NCBI RefSeq assembly: GCF_014257025.1
Contig: NZ_JACMSF010000055.1
Location: 1 to 57,534 of the forward strand
DNA: 57,534 nucleotides
Reading direction: 5' to 3'
DNA from: Streptomyces cupreus
GTDB lineage: Bacteria; Actinomycetota; Actinomycetes; Streptomycetales; Streptomycetaceae
Part shown: positions 1 through 8,479 of the stretch, in pieces
Numbering within the stretch: the stretch's first letter is position 1
Layout of the letters: each line of letters opens with the position of its first letter
Position numbers and translations under genes: made by a program
Notes under the pieces: generated by a model
The model's input: only the letters and a program-made list of their open reading frames with translations
Databases searched by the model: none
What the model was told of the DNA's origin: nothing

Positions 1-56
1 CCGGGACACACCAACGCGCCGTTCAGGTGCCGACGGCATGAGGAGCAGTAGTCCAT
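1..56 (-). CDS. zinc-ribbon protein, N-terminal part only (cut by left edge)
   Basis: Reading leftward from an ATG at 56-54 gives MDYCSSCRRHLNGALVCPG before the window ends. The Cys-x2-Cys followed by Cys-Pro-Gly is a zinc-ribbon start, and a CSSCRRHLNGALVCPG opening is one I recall from Streptomyces hypothetical proteins. An AGGAAG ribosome-binding site lies about 6 nt upstream of the ATG. Only about 18 codons are visible, so the function cannot be told. It is transcribed away from the sigma-factor gene at 423. Confidence 0.6.
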   Translation of the reverse strand, partial: MDYCSSCRRHLNGALVCP

Positions 57-422
57 CTGGGTCTTCCTGGTTGACTGCGCCGTCGGCCTCGCTCGGCCCC
101 GGCCTGGTCCCGCTCGTACAGGGGATCGAGCGGCCAGCAACGCTAGCGAGGCTTTCGAGATGCTGTATGTAGCTTGTGTGATGCTCCTGCATGGATTTCG
201 ACTGGGTCGTGACAGTTGCAAGCGCACACCTTCACGATGGTGTTGATCTTGCGGTCATCTCTGCACACTGTCGGGACGGGACGACCACTGAGACCCCACC
301 GGGACCAGCCGAGTCGTTTGCTGTGACAAATCTGCGGGTCTGCGCGCAGAAGTACGCGGTAAGTGCGTGGAGTGCGGATTCCGGATCGAGTGTGCCGCTC
401 CACCGGACCGAGGGGGAGGCGC
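57..422. other. intergenic region between zinc-ribbon gene and sigma-factor gene
   Basis: About 365 bases between two divergent genes. It must hold both promoters, but I cannot place them with confidence. Reading frames across it lack ribosome-binding sites and Streptomyces codon bias. The only clear signal is the AGGGGGAGG ribosome-binding site at its right end, which serves the gene at 423. Confidence 0.5.
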
Positions 423-986
423 GTGACAGCAGTCAGGTACCGAAGGTTGCGGCATTCCGGGGCGCGCCGGCAGGAATTCACCGACGCGGTGGCTGGCGCG
501 CGCAACGGGAACGAGGAAGACTTCAGGACCCTCTACCGCACGCTGCACCCCGCGCTGCTGGGCTACCTGACCGCCCGGCTGGGAAGCAGCGAGGCAGCCG
601 AGGAGGCGGCCTCTGCGGTATGGCGGGAGATCGCCAACGGAGTGTTCTCCTTCCACGGCGACGGAACCGACTTCCGCATCTGGGCCGCGTCCCTCACCCG
701 AAGGCAGACAGCGCACTGCCCGCGGCCGGACCGCGCCGATGCTCACGCGGGCAGTCCCGATGACGTGTGGCGCCCACTGTCTGCCCTGCCTCCGGACTTG
801 GCGGATGCGCTGCTGCTGCGCCAGGTCGTCGGTCTGGACGACACGGCAGCCGCGCAGGTCCTCAGCACCACCGCCGAGTCCGTGCAGGCCGCAAGCCAGC
901 GCGCCCGGTGGCTCGTGGCCGACTGCCTCGCTTCCCGCCCCACGCCCGGCGACCCCCGCACGGAGTGGGCGTGCACGTGGTGCTGA
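423..986 (+). CDS. ECF-like RNA polymerase sigma factor
   Basis: A 187-residue sigma-70 family protein. The N-terminal half (about residues 14-65) has a region-2 pattern, with EEDFRTLYRTLHPALLGYL followed by a helix ending in AVWREI. The C-terminal half (about 115-165) has region 4, LPPDLADALLLRQVVGLDD and then a recognition-helix segment ending QRARWLVAD. The GTG start at 423 is chosen because GGGGGAGG sits just upstream; the ATG 60 nt earlier has no such site. No anti-sigma gene is adjacent. A hairpin follows immediately. The next gene is a Ser/Thr kinase, but co-regulation is only a guess. Confidence 0.75.
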   Translation: MTAVRYRRLRHSGARRQEFTDAVAGARNGNEEDFRTLYRTLHPALLGYLTARLGSSEAAEEAASAVWREIANGVFSFHGDGTDFRIWAASLTRRQTAHCPRPDRADAHAGSPDDVWRPLSALPPDLADALLLRQVVGLDDTAAAQVLSTTAESVQAASQRARWLVADCLASRPTPGDPRTEWACTWC

Positions 987-1023
987 CACCCTTCGGCGAG
1001 GCCGCGCCCTCGCCGAGGGGTGT
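986..1023 (+). terminator. hairpin terminator after the sigma-factor gene
   Basis: A 16-bp stem (986-1001 paired with 1008-1023, one G-T wobble) with a 6-nt loop starts on the last base of the sigma-factor stop codon. There is no T-run, as is usual in Streptomyces. It likely separates the sigma gene from the kinase. Confidence 0.7.
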
Positions 1024-1222
1024 GACATGCGCGGCACCTGTGGCGCTGAAAAACGTGGGCCCTCCGACCGGCCGGCGACGTCCCCCGCGCCTGCCCCCTG
1101 CGCCGGGCGGCGTCTGCGCGTCATCAGGATCTCTGTACGCTGGGCGTCTGCTTGGGCAATCGCGTTGATACCGGCAGATTCCAGGGCAGGACGACTGCCT
1201 TGTTGCCGGGTCGAAGGGGGAT

Positions 1223-2474
1223 GTGGTCGTGCTGGTGGCGGATCGGTATCGCCTGGACTCCGCGCTGGGACGCGGCGCGATGGGCGAGGTGTGGCGTGCC
1301 ACCGACGAGACCCTGGGCCGGGACGTGGCGGTGAAGCTGCTGCGCACGGACGAAGCCGCGGAGACGGACGGCGAGCGCTTCCGGCAGGAGGCGCAGACCG
1401 CGGCCCGGCTCAACCATCCCCACGTGGTCAGCGTCTACGACTTCGGCTCCCACTACGGGCAGCTCTACTTGGTCATGGAACTGGTCGACGGCTGGAGCCT
1501 GGCCCAGGAACGGTCCCTGCGCGGCATCCTGGACGCGCAGGAGACGGCGAGGATCGGAGCGCAGATGGCCGCGGGCCTGGCCGCCGCGCACCGCCAGGGC
1601 GTGATCCACCGGGACATCAAGCCCGCCAACGTGATGCTGACGGCCGACCGCGCCGTGAAGATCGCCGACTTCGGGATCGCCCGCTTCGCCGACGACGCCG
1701 CCGCCACGCTGACCGCCACCGGGGCGATCCTCGGCACGAGCGCCTACCTGGCGCCCGAGCGCGCCCTGGGCCGGCCCGCCCAGCCCGCCTCGGACATGTA
1801 CGCGCTGGGCTGCGTGCTGTACGAACTGCTCACCGGCCGCCCCCCCCCCGTTCACCGGCGACACCACCCTGGCCGTGGTTCATCAGCACGTCGACGCCGC
1901 GCCCGTCCCGCCCTCCCGGCTGCGCCCCGAGACACCCGGGCCGATCGACGACTACATCCTCGGTCTGCTGGCGAAGGACCCGGCGCAACGCCCCACCGCC
2001 GACCAGGCCGCCGCCTGGCTGGCCAACCCACCCGAGCACACACCCTGGGCCCCGCACGACGAGCCCGGCACGGTCGCCATGCCGGTGCCCCCTCCCGCGG
2101 CACGTCCCCCGCGCGCCGAAGGCCACCGCACGGCACGGCCGCGTCCTGGCAGGCGCTCCGGAGCCTCACCCAGAGTGCTGCTCGCCGCCGGCGGCATCGT
2201 CTTGTTCGCCGTGTCGACGCTCATCGGGACGGCACTGGCATCGGGTGACGAGGGCGGCACCGCTCCTGCCCCCGCCGGCACCCCACCCTCCACGTCCTCC
2301 TCACCGGCTGCCGAGCCCACCACACCTGCGCCCGTCACCCCTGCGTCCTCCTCACCGTCAGTCGACGCGGAACAGGCGCGGAGAGAGGCGAAAGCGCAGC
2401 GCAAGGCGGCCGAGGAGGAACGCAGGCGACTTGAGGAAGAGCGCCAGGAGAAGCAGGAAGAGGACGACGACTGA
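1223..2474 (+). pseudogene. membrane Ser/Thr protein kinase (PknB type), frameshifted at a 10-C run
   Basis: The kinase starts at GTG 1223 (or GTG 1229, both behind GAAGGGGG). It shows the P-loop GRGAMGEV, the lysine in VAVKLL, the catalytic loop HRDIKPANV, DFG and an APE-like APERA. At 1840-1849 a run of ten C shifts the frame. With nine C the text would read LTGRPPPFTGDTTLAVVHQHV and continue to the stop at 2474. The rest completes the C-lobe, then a transmembrane helix (about 2180-2240), a Pro/Ser/Thr-rich segment and a highly charged Arg/Glu tail. Read as is, the product ends in missense after subdomain IX with no membrane anchor. Total length would be about 416 residues. The cause may be a true mutation, slippage or a sequence error. 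Confidence 0.85.
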
Positions 2475-2511
2475 GCACTCTGTTCGTGACTTTCAAACGG
2501 CGGGACCGGTT

Positions 2512-2874
2512 CTAGGTTCCGCGTGGGCTCTTGTGCCCGCCCTCGCCCTGCGCGGCCTTGAGGTCGGCGAGGAGTTCGGCCTGGCCGGCCAGGACTCCGG
2601 AGAGGATGGTGCGGGCGATCCGGAGCAGTTCCGCGACGTGCGGGCTGGTCAGCGAGTAGTACACGGTCGAGCCCTCCTTGCGGGTCACGACCAGGTTCGC
2701 CCGGCGCAGCACCGCGAGCTGCTGGGAGAGGTGGGCGGGTTCGATGCCCACCTCGGGCAGCATCTCGGCGACCGCGTGCTCGCGCTCGCTCAGCAGCTCC
2801 AGGACCCGGATGCGGGCCGGGTGACCGAGGGTCTTGAAGAACTCGGCCTTCAGTTGGTACAGCGGCGTACTCAC
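2512..2874 (-). CDS. ArsR-family winged-helix repressor
   Basis: A 120-residue winged-helix protein. KTLGHPARIRVLELL opens the DNA-binding domain (about residues 14-28). EPAHLSQQLAVLRRANLV is the recognition helix (about 45-62), and KEGSTVYYSLTSP is the beta wing. The GTG start at 2874 follows a GGGGGAGG site at good spacing. No cysteine cluster is visible, so metal sensing by the classical ArsR/SmtB sites is not supported. It converges with the kinase gene, 37 bp apart, and no target gene is adjacent. Confidence 0.85.
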   Translation of the reverse strand: MSTPLYQLKAEFFKTLGHPARIRVLELLSEREHAVAEMLPEVGIEPAHLSQQLAVLRRANLVVTRKEGSTVYYSLTSPHVAELLRIARTILSGVLAGQAELLADLKAAQGEGGHKSPRGT

Positions 2875-3014
2875 CTTGCCGCCTCCCCCGAACAGCGCGG
2901 CCCCGTCGGCCCGCCCTCGGCCCCTCGCATCCACCCATTCGTCAAGAACATGCGGCCCATCTTCGCCTGTGGCTCCGGCGGCACCGAATCCGCACCGGGA
3001 ATTCGGCAGAGGGC

Positions 3015-3482
3015 TCAGTTCACGGCCTTCGCCACGAGCTCCCCGATTCGTGCCTCGTCCGCGGCCGTGAGGCGGGTGAGGGCGAAGGCGGTCGGCCACA
3101 TGGTGCCCTCGTCGAGGTCGGCGGAGTCGTTGAAGCCGAAGGTCGCGTACCGGGCGTTGAACTTCTGCGCGCTCTGGAAGAAACAGACGACCTTGCCGTT
3201 CTTGGCGTAGGCGGGCATGCCGTACCAGAGCTTCGGCGCGAGCTCGGGGGCGTGGGCCTTGACGACGGCGTGGATGCGCTCGGCCATGACCCGGTCCGAG
3301 TCCCGCATCTCGGCGATCTTCGCGACCACGGCTGCCTCGTCCTGGGCGGCCTTGTCGGCGCGCGATCCGCGGCGGGCGGACGCCTTGACCTCCTGGGCGC
3401 GCTCCTTCATCGCGGCGCGCTCCTCGTCCGTCCACTGCTCGGACGTCGTGGTGTTCTTCGTGGACTGCTGTGCCTTCGTCAT
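3015..3482 (-). CDS. DUF1801 / YdhG-like protein
   Basis: A 155-residue protein. The core (about residues 60-150) carries the DUF1801 signature: IHAVVKAHAPELAPKLWYGMPAY, then CFFQSAQKFNARYATFGF. This is the YdhG/frataxin-like alpha/beta fold, sometimes labelled an iron chaperone, with no firm function. The N-terminal 50 residues are Lys/Glu/Ala-rich and probably helical. Its ATG overlaps the stop of the upstream AhpD-like gene (ATGA), so the two are translationally coupled. Confidence 0.8.
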   Translation of the reverse strand: MTKAQQSTKNTTTSEQWTDEERAAMKERAQEVKASARRGSRADKAAQDEAAVVAKIAEMRDSDRVMAERIHAVVKAHAPELAPKLWYGMPAYAKNGKVVCFFQSAQKFNARYATFGFNDSADLDEGTMWPTAFALTRLTAADEARIGELVAKAVN

Positions 3483-3958
3483 GGCAGGTTCCTTCCGGGG
3501 GTGTACGTCGTCGGGGTGGGGCTCTGTCGGGTCGTGGCGCCGAGCCGGTTCAGCAGATTGGTGACGCCGGTCATCAGGACGATCGCGGCGAGCCGGGTCT
3601 CGTCGTAGTGGGTGGCGGCCCTGTCCCAGATCTCATCGCTGACGGCGTCGGGACGGTCGGCCATCCGGGTGGCGGCCTCGGCCAGCTCCAGGGCCGCCCG
3701 CTGCGCGGGGGTGAAGTACGGGGTGTCCCGCCAGGCGGCGAGGGCGAGCAGCCGTTGGTCGCTCACTCCGGCCTCGCGGGCCGTCCGGGCGCCTTCGTCG
3801 ACGTCGGCCGCGCACCCGTTTATCTGGCTGATCCTCAGGTGCACCAGCTCCAGCGTCTGAATGTCCACGCCCGCGGAGTGCACGGCCTTGAGGATCTCCT
3901 GGAGGGGCTGGGCCGCGTCGGACAGGACGACGGTGGGGTTCCGCATACGGGGCCGCAC
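3479..3958 (-). CDS. carboxymuconolactone decarboxylase / AhpD-like protein
   Basis: A 159-residue all-helical protein of the CMD/AhpD family. LELVHLRISQINGCAADVDEGA is split here across the active-site helix (about residues 47-68). It is followed by LLALAAWRDTPYFTPAQRAAL and a helix with VTNLLNRLG. Typical relatives have C-x-x-C and a nearby His at this site. Here the second Cys is Asp and the His is absent, so AhpD-type disulfide reductase chemistry is unlikely. The GTG start at 3958 has AAGGAG six bases upstream. It is the first gene of a two-gene operon, divergent from the large regulator at 4141. Confidence 0.8.
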   Translation of the reverse strand: MRPRMRNPTVVLSDAAQPLQEILKAVHSAGVDIQTLELVHLRISQINGCAADVDEGARTAREAGVSDQRLLALAAWRDTPYFTPAQRAALELAEAATRMADRPDAVSDEIWDRAATHYDETRLAAIVLMTGVTNLLNRLGATTRQSPTPTTYTPGRNLP

Positions 3959-4140
3959 TGCGCTCTCCTTCGCTTCCGGTTCGGTGCCCCGTTCCGTCGG
4001 GGCGTGACTCCATGACAGCCCGGCCCGGCTGCCCGGGCCATGGCGATGGGACGGCCTGGGACAGCGGAACAGGCCTTGACCTGCGGCGACCGCGCTGGGA
4101 AGACTTCTTTCGCCGTGGGACGGAAAGACGGGGGACAACG

Positions 4141-6576
4141 ATGGACGCGTCCAAGGCTGATCCACAGGAGGAGCTGGCGGCCCGGCTGCGCATGCTCCAG
4201 GAGCTCTCCGGGCTCGGCGTACGGGCCCTCGCGCGGGACGCCGGGCTGAGCTCCTCCTCGCTGTCGCGCTACCTCAACGGCCAAACGATGCCGCCCTGGC
4301 CCGCGGTGGTCGCGCTCTGCCGCCTCGTCAAGCGCGACCCCCGGCCGCTGCGCCCGCTGTGGGAGCGGACCTCCAACCCGCTGCCGGCACCCCCGAAGAG
4401 CAGCCGCTTGGCCCGGCCTGCGCCCCGGAACGATCTGCCGCGTGACGTGCCCGACTTCACCGGGCGCGAGGAGGCGCTGGCCGCCGTGTTCGCGGCGGTC
4501 GACAGCCATCGGGCGGTCTCCGTCGACGGCATGGCGGGCGTCGGCAAGACCTCCCTGGCCGTGCACGCGGCGCACCGGCTCGCCGCCGACTTCCCGGATG
4601 CTCAGCTCTATGTGGATCTGCACGGGTTCACCGAGGGCCGGCCCCCGCTGGACCCCGACTCGGCGCTGCGGATGCTGCTCGGCGCGCTGGACGTCCCCTC
4701 CGAGCGGGTTCCGCAGGAGGGTCTTGAGCAACTGGCCGCCTGCTGGCGGGCGGAGCTGGCCGGGCGGCGCGTCGTCGTGGTCCTCGACAACGCCGTCGAC
4801 GCGGAACAGGTCCGCCCGCTGCTGCCCGGCGCCGGCGCGTCCGTCGCCCTGATCACCAGCCGCAACCGCCTGCTCGGCCTGGACGAGGTGCCCCCGGTCT
4901 CGCTCGATGTGCTGAGCGCCGAGGAGAGCGCGCAACTGCTGGCCCGGGCCAGCGGCGACCCGGGCGGCCCGGAGGGCAGGCTGGCCCGCGATCCGGACTC
5001 TGCCGCCGAGGTACTGCGGCTGTGCGGAAGGCTGCCGCTGGCCCTGCGTCTCGCCGGGGCCCGGCTGCGGCACCGGCCGGGCTGGACCGTGGGCATCCTG
5101 GTCGAGCGGCTGGCCGAGGGCACGGACGAGTTCGACACCGCGTTCGCCATGTCGGTACGGCAGTTGGACCGGCGGCATGCCCGGCTGTTCCGGATGCTGG
5201 GGCTGCTGCCCGGGGAGTCCTTCGACGAGTACCTGGTGGCGGCGCTGGCGGAGGTTCCGGTGCGCGGCGCCCGGGCGATGCTGGAGGACCTGGTCGACGC
5301 GCACCTCGTCCAGCAGCCGACGCCGGGCGGCTACCGCCTGCACGACCTGGTGCATCAGCACGCGCGCCGGGCCTCGGCCGACCAGGACCCGGCGGCCGAG
5401 CGGGAACGGGCCCTGGTCCGGGTGCTGGACTACTACGTCCACGCGGCGGCCGCCGCCGACGCCGCGATGCCGTTCGTCTCCCCCGCCCGCCCGGTCTCGG
5501 CGGGCCCCGCCCCGGCGGAACTGCCCCGGTTCGCGGACAAGAACGCGGCGATGAGCTGGCTCGCCTCGCACTACGGCGACCTCATCGCCGCGTTCGAGAC
5601 GGCTGCCACCATCGGCGCCGACGTCCATGTGTGCGAGCTGCCGCGGTTCCTGCGGGCGTACTTCGCGCGCCGCTGCGGCACGACGCATCTCAACGTCCTC
5701 TTCGAACGGTCGCTGGCCGCCGCCGAGCGCCTCGGCGACCCGCTGCTGGTGGCGGAGGCGTACAGCGATCTGGGCTTCGCGCGCTACAACGCGGGCCGGG
5801 CGGCGGAGGCCACCGAGGCCTACGAGGCGGCCGCAGCGCGGGTGGCCGAGGCGGGGGACGCCCGGGTGGAGGCCGAGCTGACCCTGCGCCGCGGCTACCT
5901 CGGCTGGGACGCCGGGCAGGTCGAGGAGCCGCTGGAACTCTTCCGGCTGGCGGGGAAGTTGTACGCGAACGCCCACTGCCCCGAGGGCTCGGCCCACGCC
6001 GCCGCCTCGGAGGCCTGGGCCCTGCTGCAACTGGGCCACCGCGAGGAGGCGGCGCGGCTGGCCCGGGAGGTGCTGGACGTTCCGCACTCCGACCCCGCGT
6101 GGCCGCCCGCGCTGACGGCCCGGATCACCCTCGGCGTGGCCCTGGCCCGCGAGACCCCCGACGAGGCGGCGGAACACCTGCGCCGGGCACTGGAGTCGGC
6201 CCGCGAGGACGGGCATCTGCACAACCAGGCCTGGTGCCTGAACTGCCTGGGCGTCGCGCTGCGGCAGATGGGCCGCTACGACGAGGCCCTGGCCGGCCAC
6301 AGGGCGGCGTTCGCACTCCTCGACGAACTCTTCGAGGAGCACTGGAAGATCCATTTCCTCAACGGCTACGCCGAGACCTGCCGCCTCGCGGGCCTGCCCG
6401 ACGAGGCCCTACGACTGCACCGGCGGGCCCTGGAACTGGGCCCGAGGCTGGGCAACCGGCACGAGGAGGCGCTGGCGCACGAAGGCATCGCGGAGTTGCT
6501 GGACGAGACGGACCCGGCAGGTGCCGCCGAGCATCGCGCCGCGGGCAGGGCCCTGCTTCAGGGACTCGCGAACTGA
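4141..6576 (+). CDS. HTH / NB-ARC ATPase / TPR regulator (STAND family)
   Basis: An 811-residue multidomain regulator. Residues 10-70 form an XRE-type helix-turn-helix (VRALARDAGLSSSSLSRYL). An NTPase follows, with P-loop GMAGVGKTS at 130-138, Walker B VVVVLDNA near 215 and a sensor motif ITSRNR. A winged-helix-like region carries RLFRMLGLLPG. From about residue 520 to the end there are tetratricopeptide-like repeats (YNAGRAAEATEAYEAAAARV, LRQMGRYDEALAGHRAAF and others). The ATG start has GGGGGA upstream. This is the SARP-related layout without a bacterial transcriptional activation domain. It is divergent from the AhpD-like operon, which may be its target. Fragments of a similar coding sequence lie at 6986-7043. 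Confidence 0.85.
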   Translation: MDASKADPQEELAARLRMLQELSGLGVRALARDAGLSSSSLSRYLNGQTMPPWPAVVALCRLVKRDPRPLRPLWERTSNPLPAPPKSSRLARPAPRNDLPRDVPDFTGREEALAAVFAAVDSHRAVSVDGMAGVGKTSLAVHAAHRLAADFPDAQLYVDLHGFTEGRPPLDPDSALRMLLGALDVPSERVPQEGLEQLAACWRAELAGRRVVVVLDNAVDAEQVRPLLPGAGASVALITSRNRLLGLDEVPPVSLDVLSAEESAQLLARASGDPGGPEGRLARDPDSAAEVLRLCGRLPLALRLAGARLRHRPGWTVGILVERLAEGTDEFDTAFAMSVRQLDRRHARLFRMLGLLPGESFDEYLVAALAEVPVRGARAMLEDLVDAHLVQQPTPGGYRLHDLVHQHARRASADQDPAAERERALVRVLDYYVHAAAAADAAMPFVSPARPVSAGPAPAELPRFADKNAAMSWLASHYGDLIAAFETAATIGADVHVCELPRFLRAYFARRCGTTHLNVLFERSLAAAERLGDPLLVAEAYSDLGFARYNAGRAAEATEAYEAAAARVAEAGDARVEAELTLRRGYLGWDAGQVEEPLELFRLAGKLYANAHCPEGSAHAAASEAWALLQLGHREEAARLAREVLDVPHSDPAWPPALTARITLGVALARETPDEAAEHLRRALESAREDGHLHNQAWCLNCLGVALRQMGRYDEALAGHRAAFALLDELFEEHWKIHFLNGYAETCRLAGLPDEALRLHRRALELGPRLGNRHEEALAHEGIAELLDETDPAGAAEHRAAGRALLQGLAN

Positions 6577-6985
6577 CTACCGTGCCGCCGTCGTCTCGGA
6601 CTCGGCGGGTGTGTCGCGTCGGGGCCGTCCCAGGAGGGCCGCCGCGACCACCGCTCCGACCACGGCCGTCGCCGCGCAGACCCAGAAGGAGACGGCCAGG
6701 GCGTCCGTGAACCCGTCGAAGGCGGCCTCGCGCAGCCGGTCGGACAGGGGCGGGTCCAGTCGGGCGGCCACCGCGGCGGCACCGGCGACCGAGTCCGAGG
6801 CGACCTGGCCCGCCTCGCCGCCGAGTCGGTCGGTGACCGAGGAGACGCGGTCGTCGTGGACGGAATCGTGAAGGACACCGCCGTCGCCACCGAAGTGACG
6901 CCCGTGAAGAGGTGGTCGCGGAACAGTCCCAGGTCGATCAGCGGCTGGGCCGTGCGGGCCTCCCCTGCGAATTCGAGCCTGCAGG
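6577..6985 (-). pseudogene. decayed DHA2-type MFS efflux transporter
   Basis: Read leftward, the right part encodes ARTAQPLIDLGLFRDHLFTG, the typical segment ahead of a transmembrane helix in 14-TM drug exporters. After a break and frame change, the left part encodes a transporter C-terminus: DSVAGAAAVAARLDPPLSDR, FDGFTDALAVSFWVCAATAV and AALLGRPR, ending at the stop at 6577. Everything between the loop and the last helix is missing, and no start or ribosome-binding site remains. This is the remnant of a gene that suffered an internal deletion. Confidence 0.65.
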
Positions 6986-7043
6986 GGCCGCCGAGCATCG
7001 AGCCGCGGGCAGACCTGGGCGTCGCGCTACGGCAGATGGGCCT
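6986..7043 (+). repeat. scrambled fragments similar to the TPR regulator gene
   Basis: Bases from about 6988 match 6523-6548 near the 3' end of the regulator gene (26 bases, one mismatch). Bases from about 7015 match 6245-6273, an earlier part of the same gene (29 bases, one mismatch). The two pieces are joined in reversed order compared with the intact gene. They probably remain from a second copy or a paralogue. Confidence 0.6.
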
Positions 7044-7111
7044 GACATCCCAATTCAGCCAGCGGCCGGAAAACCATCGATAAACCGGGAATGAAAGGCG
7101 TCGACCGACCC

Positions 7112-7145
7112 ACTATACACCGGATGTATACACTCCATGTATAGT
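7112..7145. promoter_or_regulatory. 34-bp perfect-symmetry operator overlapping a probable leaderless promoter
   Basis: Three 8-bp blocks are arranged symmetrically around 7128.5: ACTATACA (7112-7119), TGTATACA (7125-7132) and TGTATAGT (7138-7145), each separated by 5 bp. The outer blocks are reverse complements and the centre is self-complementary. TATAGT at 7140-7145 fits a -10 box six bases ahead of the ATG at 7152, so the deacetylase transcript may be leaderless. No ribosome-binding site is seen before that ATG. A dimeric repressor covering this box would block transcription. Confidence 0.6.
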
Positions 7146-7151
7146 CTCGGC

Positions 7152-7931
7152 ATGCCTTCTCCGACCAAGAAGATGAAGAAAACGGGGGCCGCGTTCCTCG
7201 CCGCCATGACCTTGTCCGCCGCCCTGGCGCTGACGGGGTGCACACGTCTCGACACCACCTCGCCTGCCGACGCCCGCGCCGGCGCCGCCATCGACGTCCA
7301 GGCCCGGGCGGCCGGAACCGTCGACTGCGAGGAGGTCAAGTGCATAGCGCTGACCTTCGACGCCGGGCCGAGCGAGAACTCGCCGCGGCTGCTGGACATC
7401 CTGAAGGAGGAACAGGTCCCGGCGACCTTCTTCCTGCTCGGCAAGCGGCACATCGAGAAGTACCCGGAGCTCGTGAAGCGGATGGCGGACGAGGGGCACG
7501 AGGTGGCCAGCCACACCTGGGACCACAAGATCCTCACCGAGCTCGGACCGGAGGAGATACGCGAGGAGTTGGAGCGGCCGAACAAGGAGATAGAGCGCCT
7601 GACAGGGCGTCGCCCGACGCTCATGCGCCCGCCCCAGGGCCGTACGAACGACACCGTGCACAAGATCTGCCGTGAGCTGGGGGTCGCGGAGGTGCTGTGG
7701 AGCGTGACCGCGAAGGACTACAAGACCAATGACTCGGCCCTGATCCACCAGCGGGTCCTCGAACAGTCGTCGAGGGACGGGATCATCCTGCTGCACGACA
7801 TCTATCCGGGCACGGTGCCCGCGGTGCCCGGCATCATCAAGGCCCTCAAGAAGCAGGGGTATGTGTTCGTGACCGTGCCGCAGTTGCTCGCCCCGGGGAA
7901 GGCCGAGCCCGGGAAGGTCTACCGGCCCTGA
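7152..7931 (+). CDS. polysaccharide deacetylase lipoprotein (NodB domain, CE4)
   Basis: About 259 residues. The N-terminus has a Lys-rich start, a hydrophobic core and a lipobox ending LALTGC, so it is probably a lipoprotein facing the cell wall. The NodB domain carries CE4-like motifs: LTFDAGP, SHTWDH (metal His pair), RPPQG, and ILLHDI near the end. The first motif has Ala where TFDDGP enzymes have their second Asp, a metal ligand. Start choice: the ATG at 7137 lies inside the palindrome; the ATG at 7152 is preferred because a -10 box sits at leaderless distance, and ATG 7173 is also possible. Likely role: deacetylation of peptidoglycan or another wall polymer. Confidence 0.85.
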   Translation: MPSPTKKMKKTGAAFLAAMTLSAALALTGCTRLDTTSPADARAGAAIDVQARAAGTVDCEEVKCIALTFDAGPSENSPRLLDILKEEQVPATFFLLGKRHIEKYPELVKRMADEGHEVASHTWDHKILTELGPEEIREELERPNKEIERLTGRRPTLMRPPQGRTNDTVHKICRELGVAEVLWSVTAKDYKTNDSALIHQRVLEQSSRDGIILLHDIYPGTVPAVPGIIKALKKQGYVFVTVPQLLAPGKAEPGKVYRP

Positions 7932-8014
7932 GAGCCTGAGTCACCAGGTGGGCCAGGTGTGTGAGCCGTATACGAGCACGCGGTTGAGCAGGCCGGATTC
8001 CCTAGGATCGTACG

Positions 8015-8455
8015 GTGGTCAACTTTCAGCTCGAACGCACGGCGCCGCTCTCCCCCGACGAGGCCTGGCGCCGCCTGACCGAGTGGCCCCGCCATGGGGA
8101 CGTGGTCCCGCTGACCCGCGTCACCGTGGTCACGCCCGGGCCGAACCGGGAGGGCACGGTCTTCGTGGCGCGTTCGGGCCTCGGTCCGCTCGCCTTCGAC
8201 GACCGGATGGAGGTCACCGTGTGGCGTCCACCCGCCGAGGACACCCCTGGTCTGTGCCGACTGGAGAAGCGGGGGCGGGTGGTGTTCGGTTGGGCGGAGA
8301 TCGAGGTGCGCCCGGGTCCGGGCGGGCGGGCGCGTGTGGTGTGGCGCGAGGAGCTGCGGGTCCGGCTGCTTCCGCGGCTCTTCGACGGGCCGCTGCGGAC
8401 GGCGGCGCGGTATGTCTTCGGGCGGGCGGTGAACCGCCTGCTGCGCCGGGCTTGA
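8015..8455 (+). CDS. SRPBCC (START-like) family protein
   Basis: A 146-residue protein starting at GTG 8015. It has the SRPBCC helix-grip pattern: VNFQLERTAPLSPDEAWRRL at the N-terminus, central beta strands, then ARVVWREELRVRLLP and a long C-terminal helix with AARYVFGRAVNRLL. Such proteins bind small hydrophobic ligands, and no catalytic residues can be assigned. It ends 24 bp before the LanC-like gene, so they may be co-transcribed. Confidence 0.75.
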   Translation: MVNFQLERTAPLSPDEAWRRLTEWPRHGDVVPLTRVTVVTPGPNREGTVFVARSGLGPLAFDDRMEVTVWRPPAEDTPGLCRLEKRGRVVFGWAEIEVRPGPGGRARVVWREELRVRLLPRLFDGPLRTAARYVFGRAVNRLLRRA

Positions 8456-8479
8456 GACCTGCCTGACAGACTGGGCGTC

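Noticed and set aside
739..3210. Very long rightward open frame across the kinase and ArsR genes
   Set aside because: It is out of phase with the kinase motifs, antisense to ArsR, Arg/Pro/Ala-rich and without a ribosome-binding site. Long false frames are normal in such GC-rich DNA.
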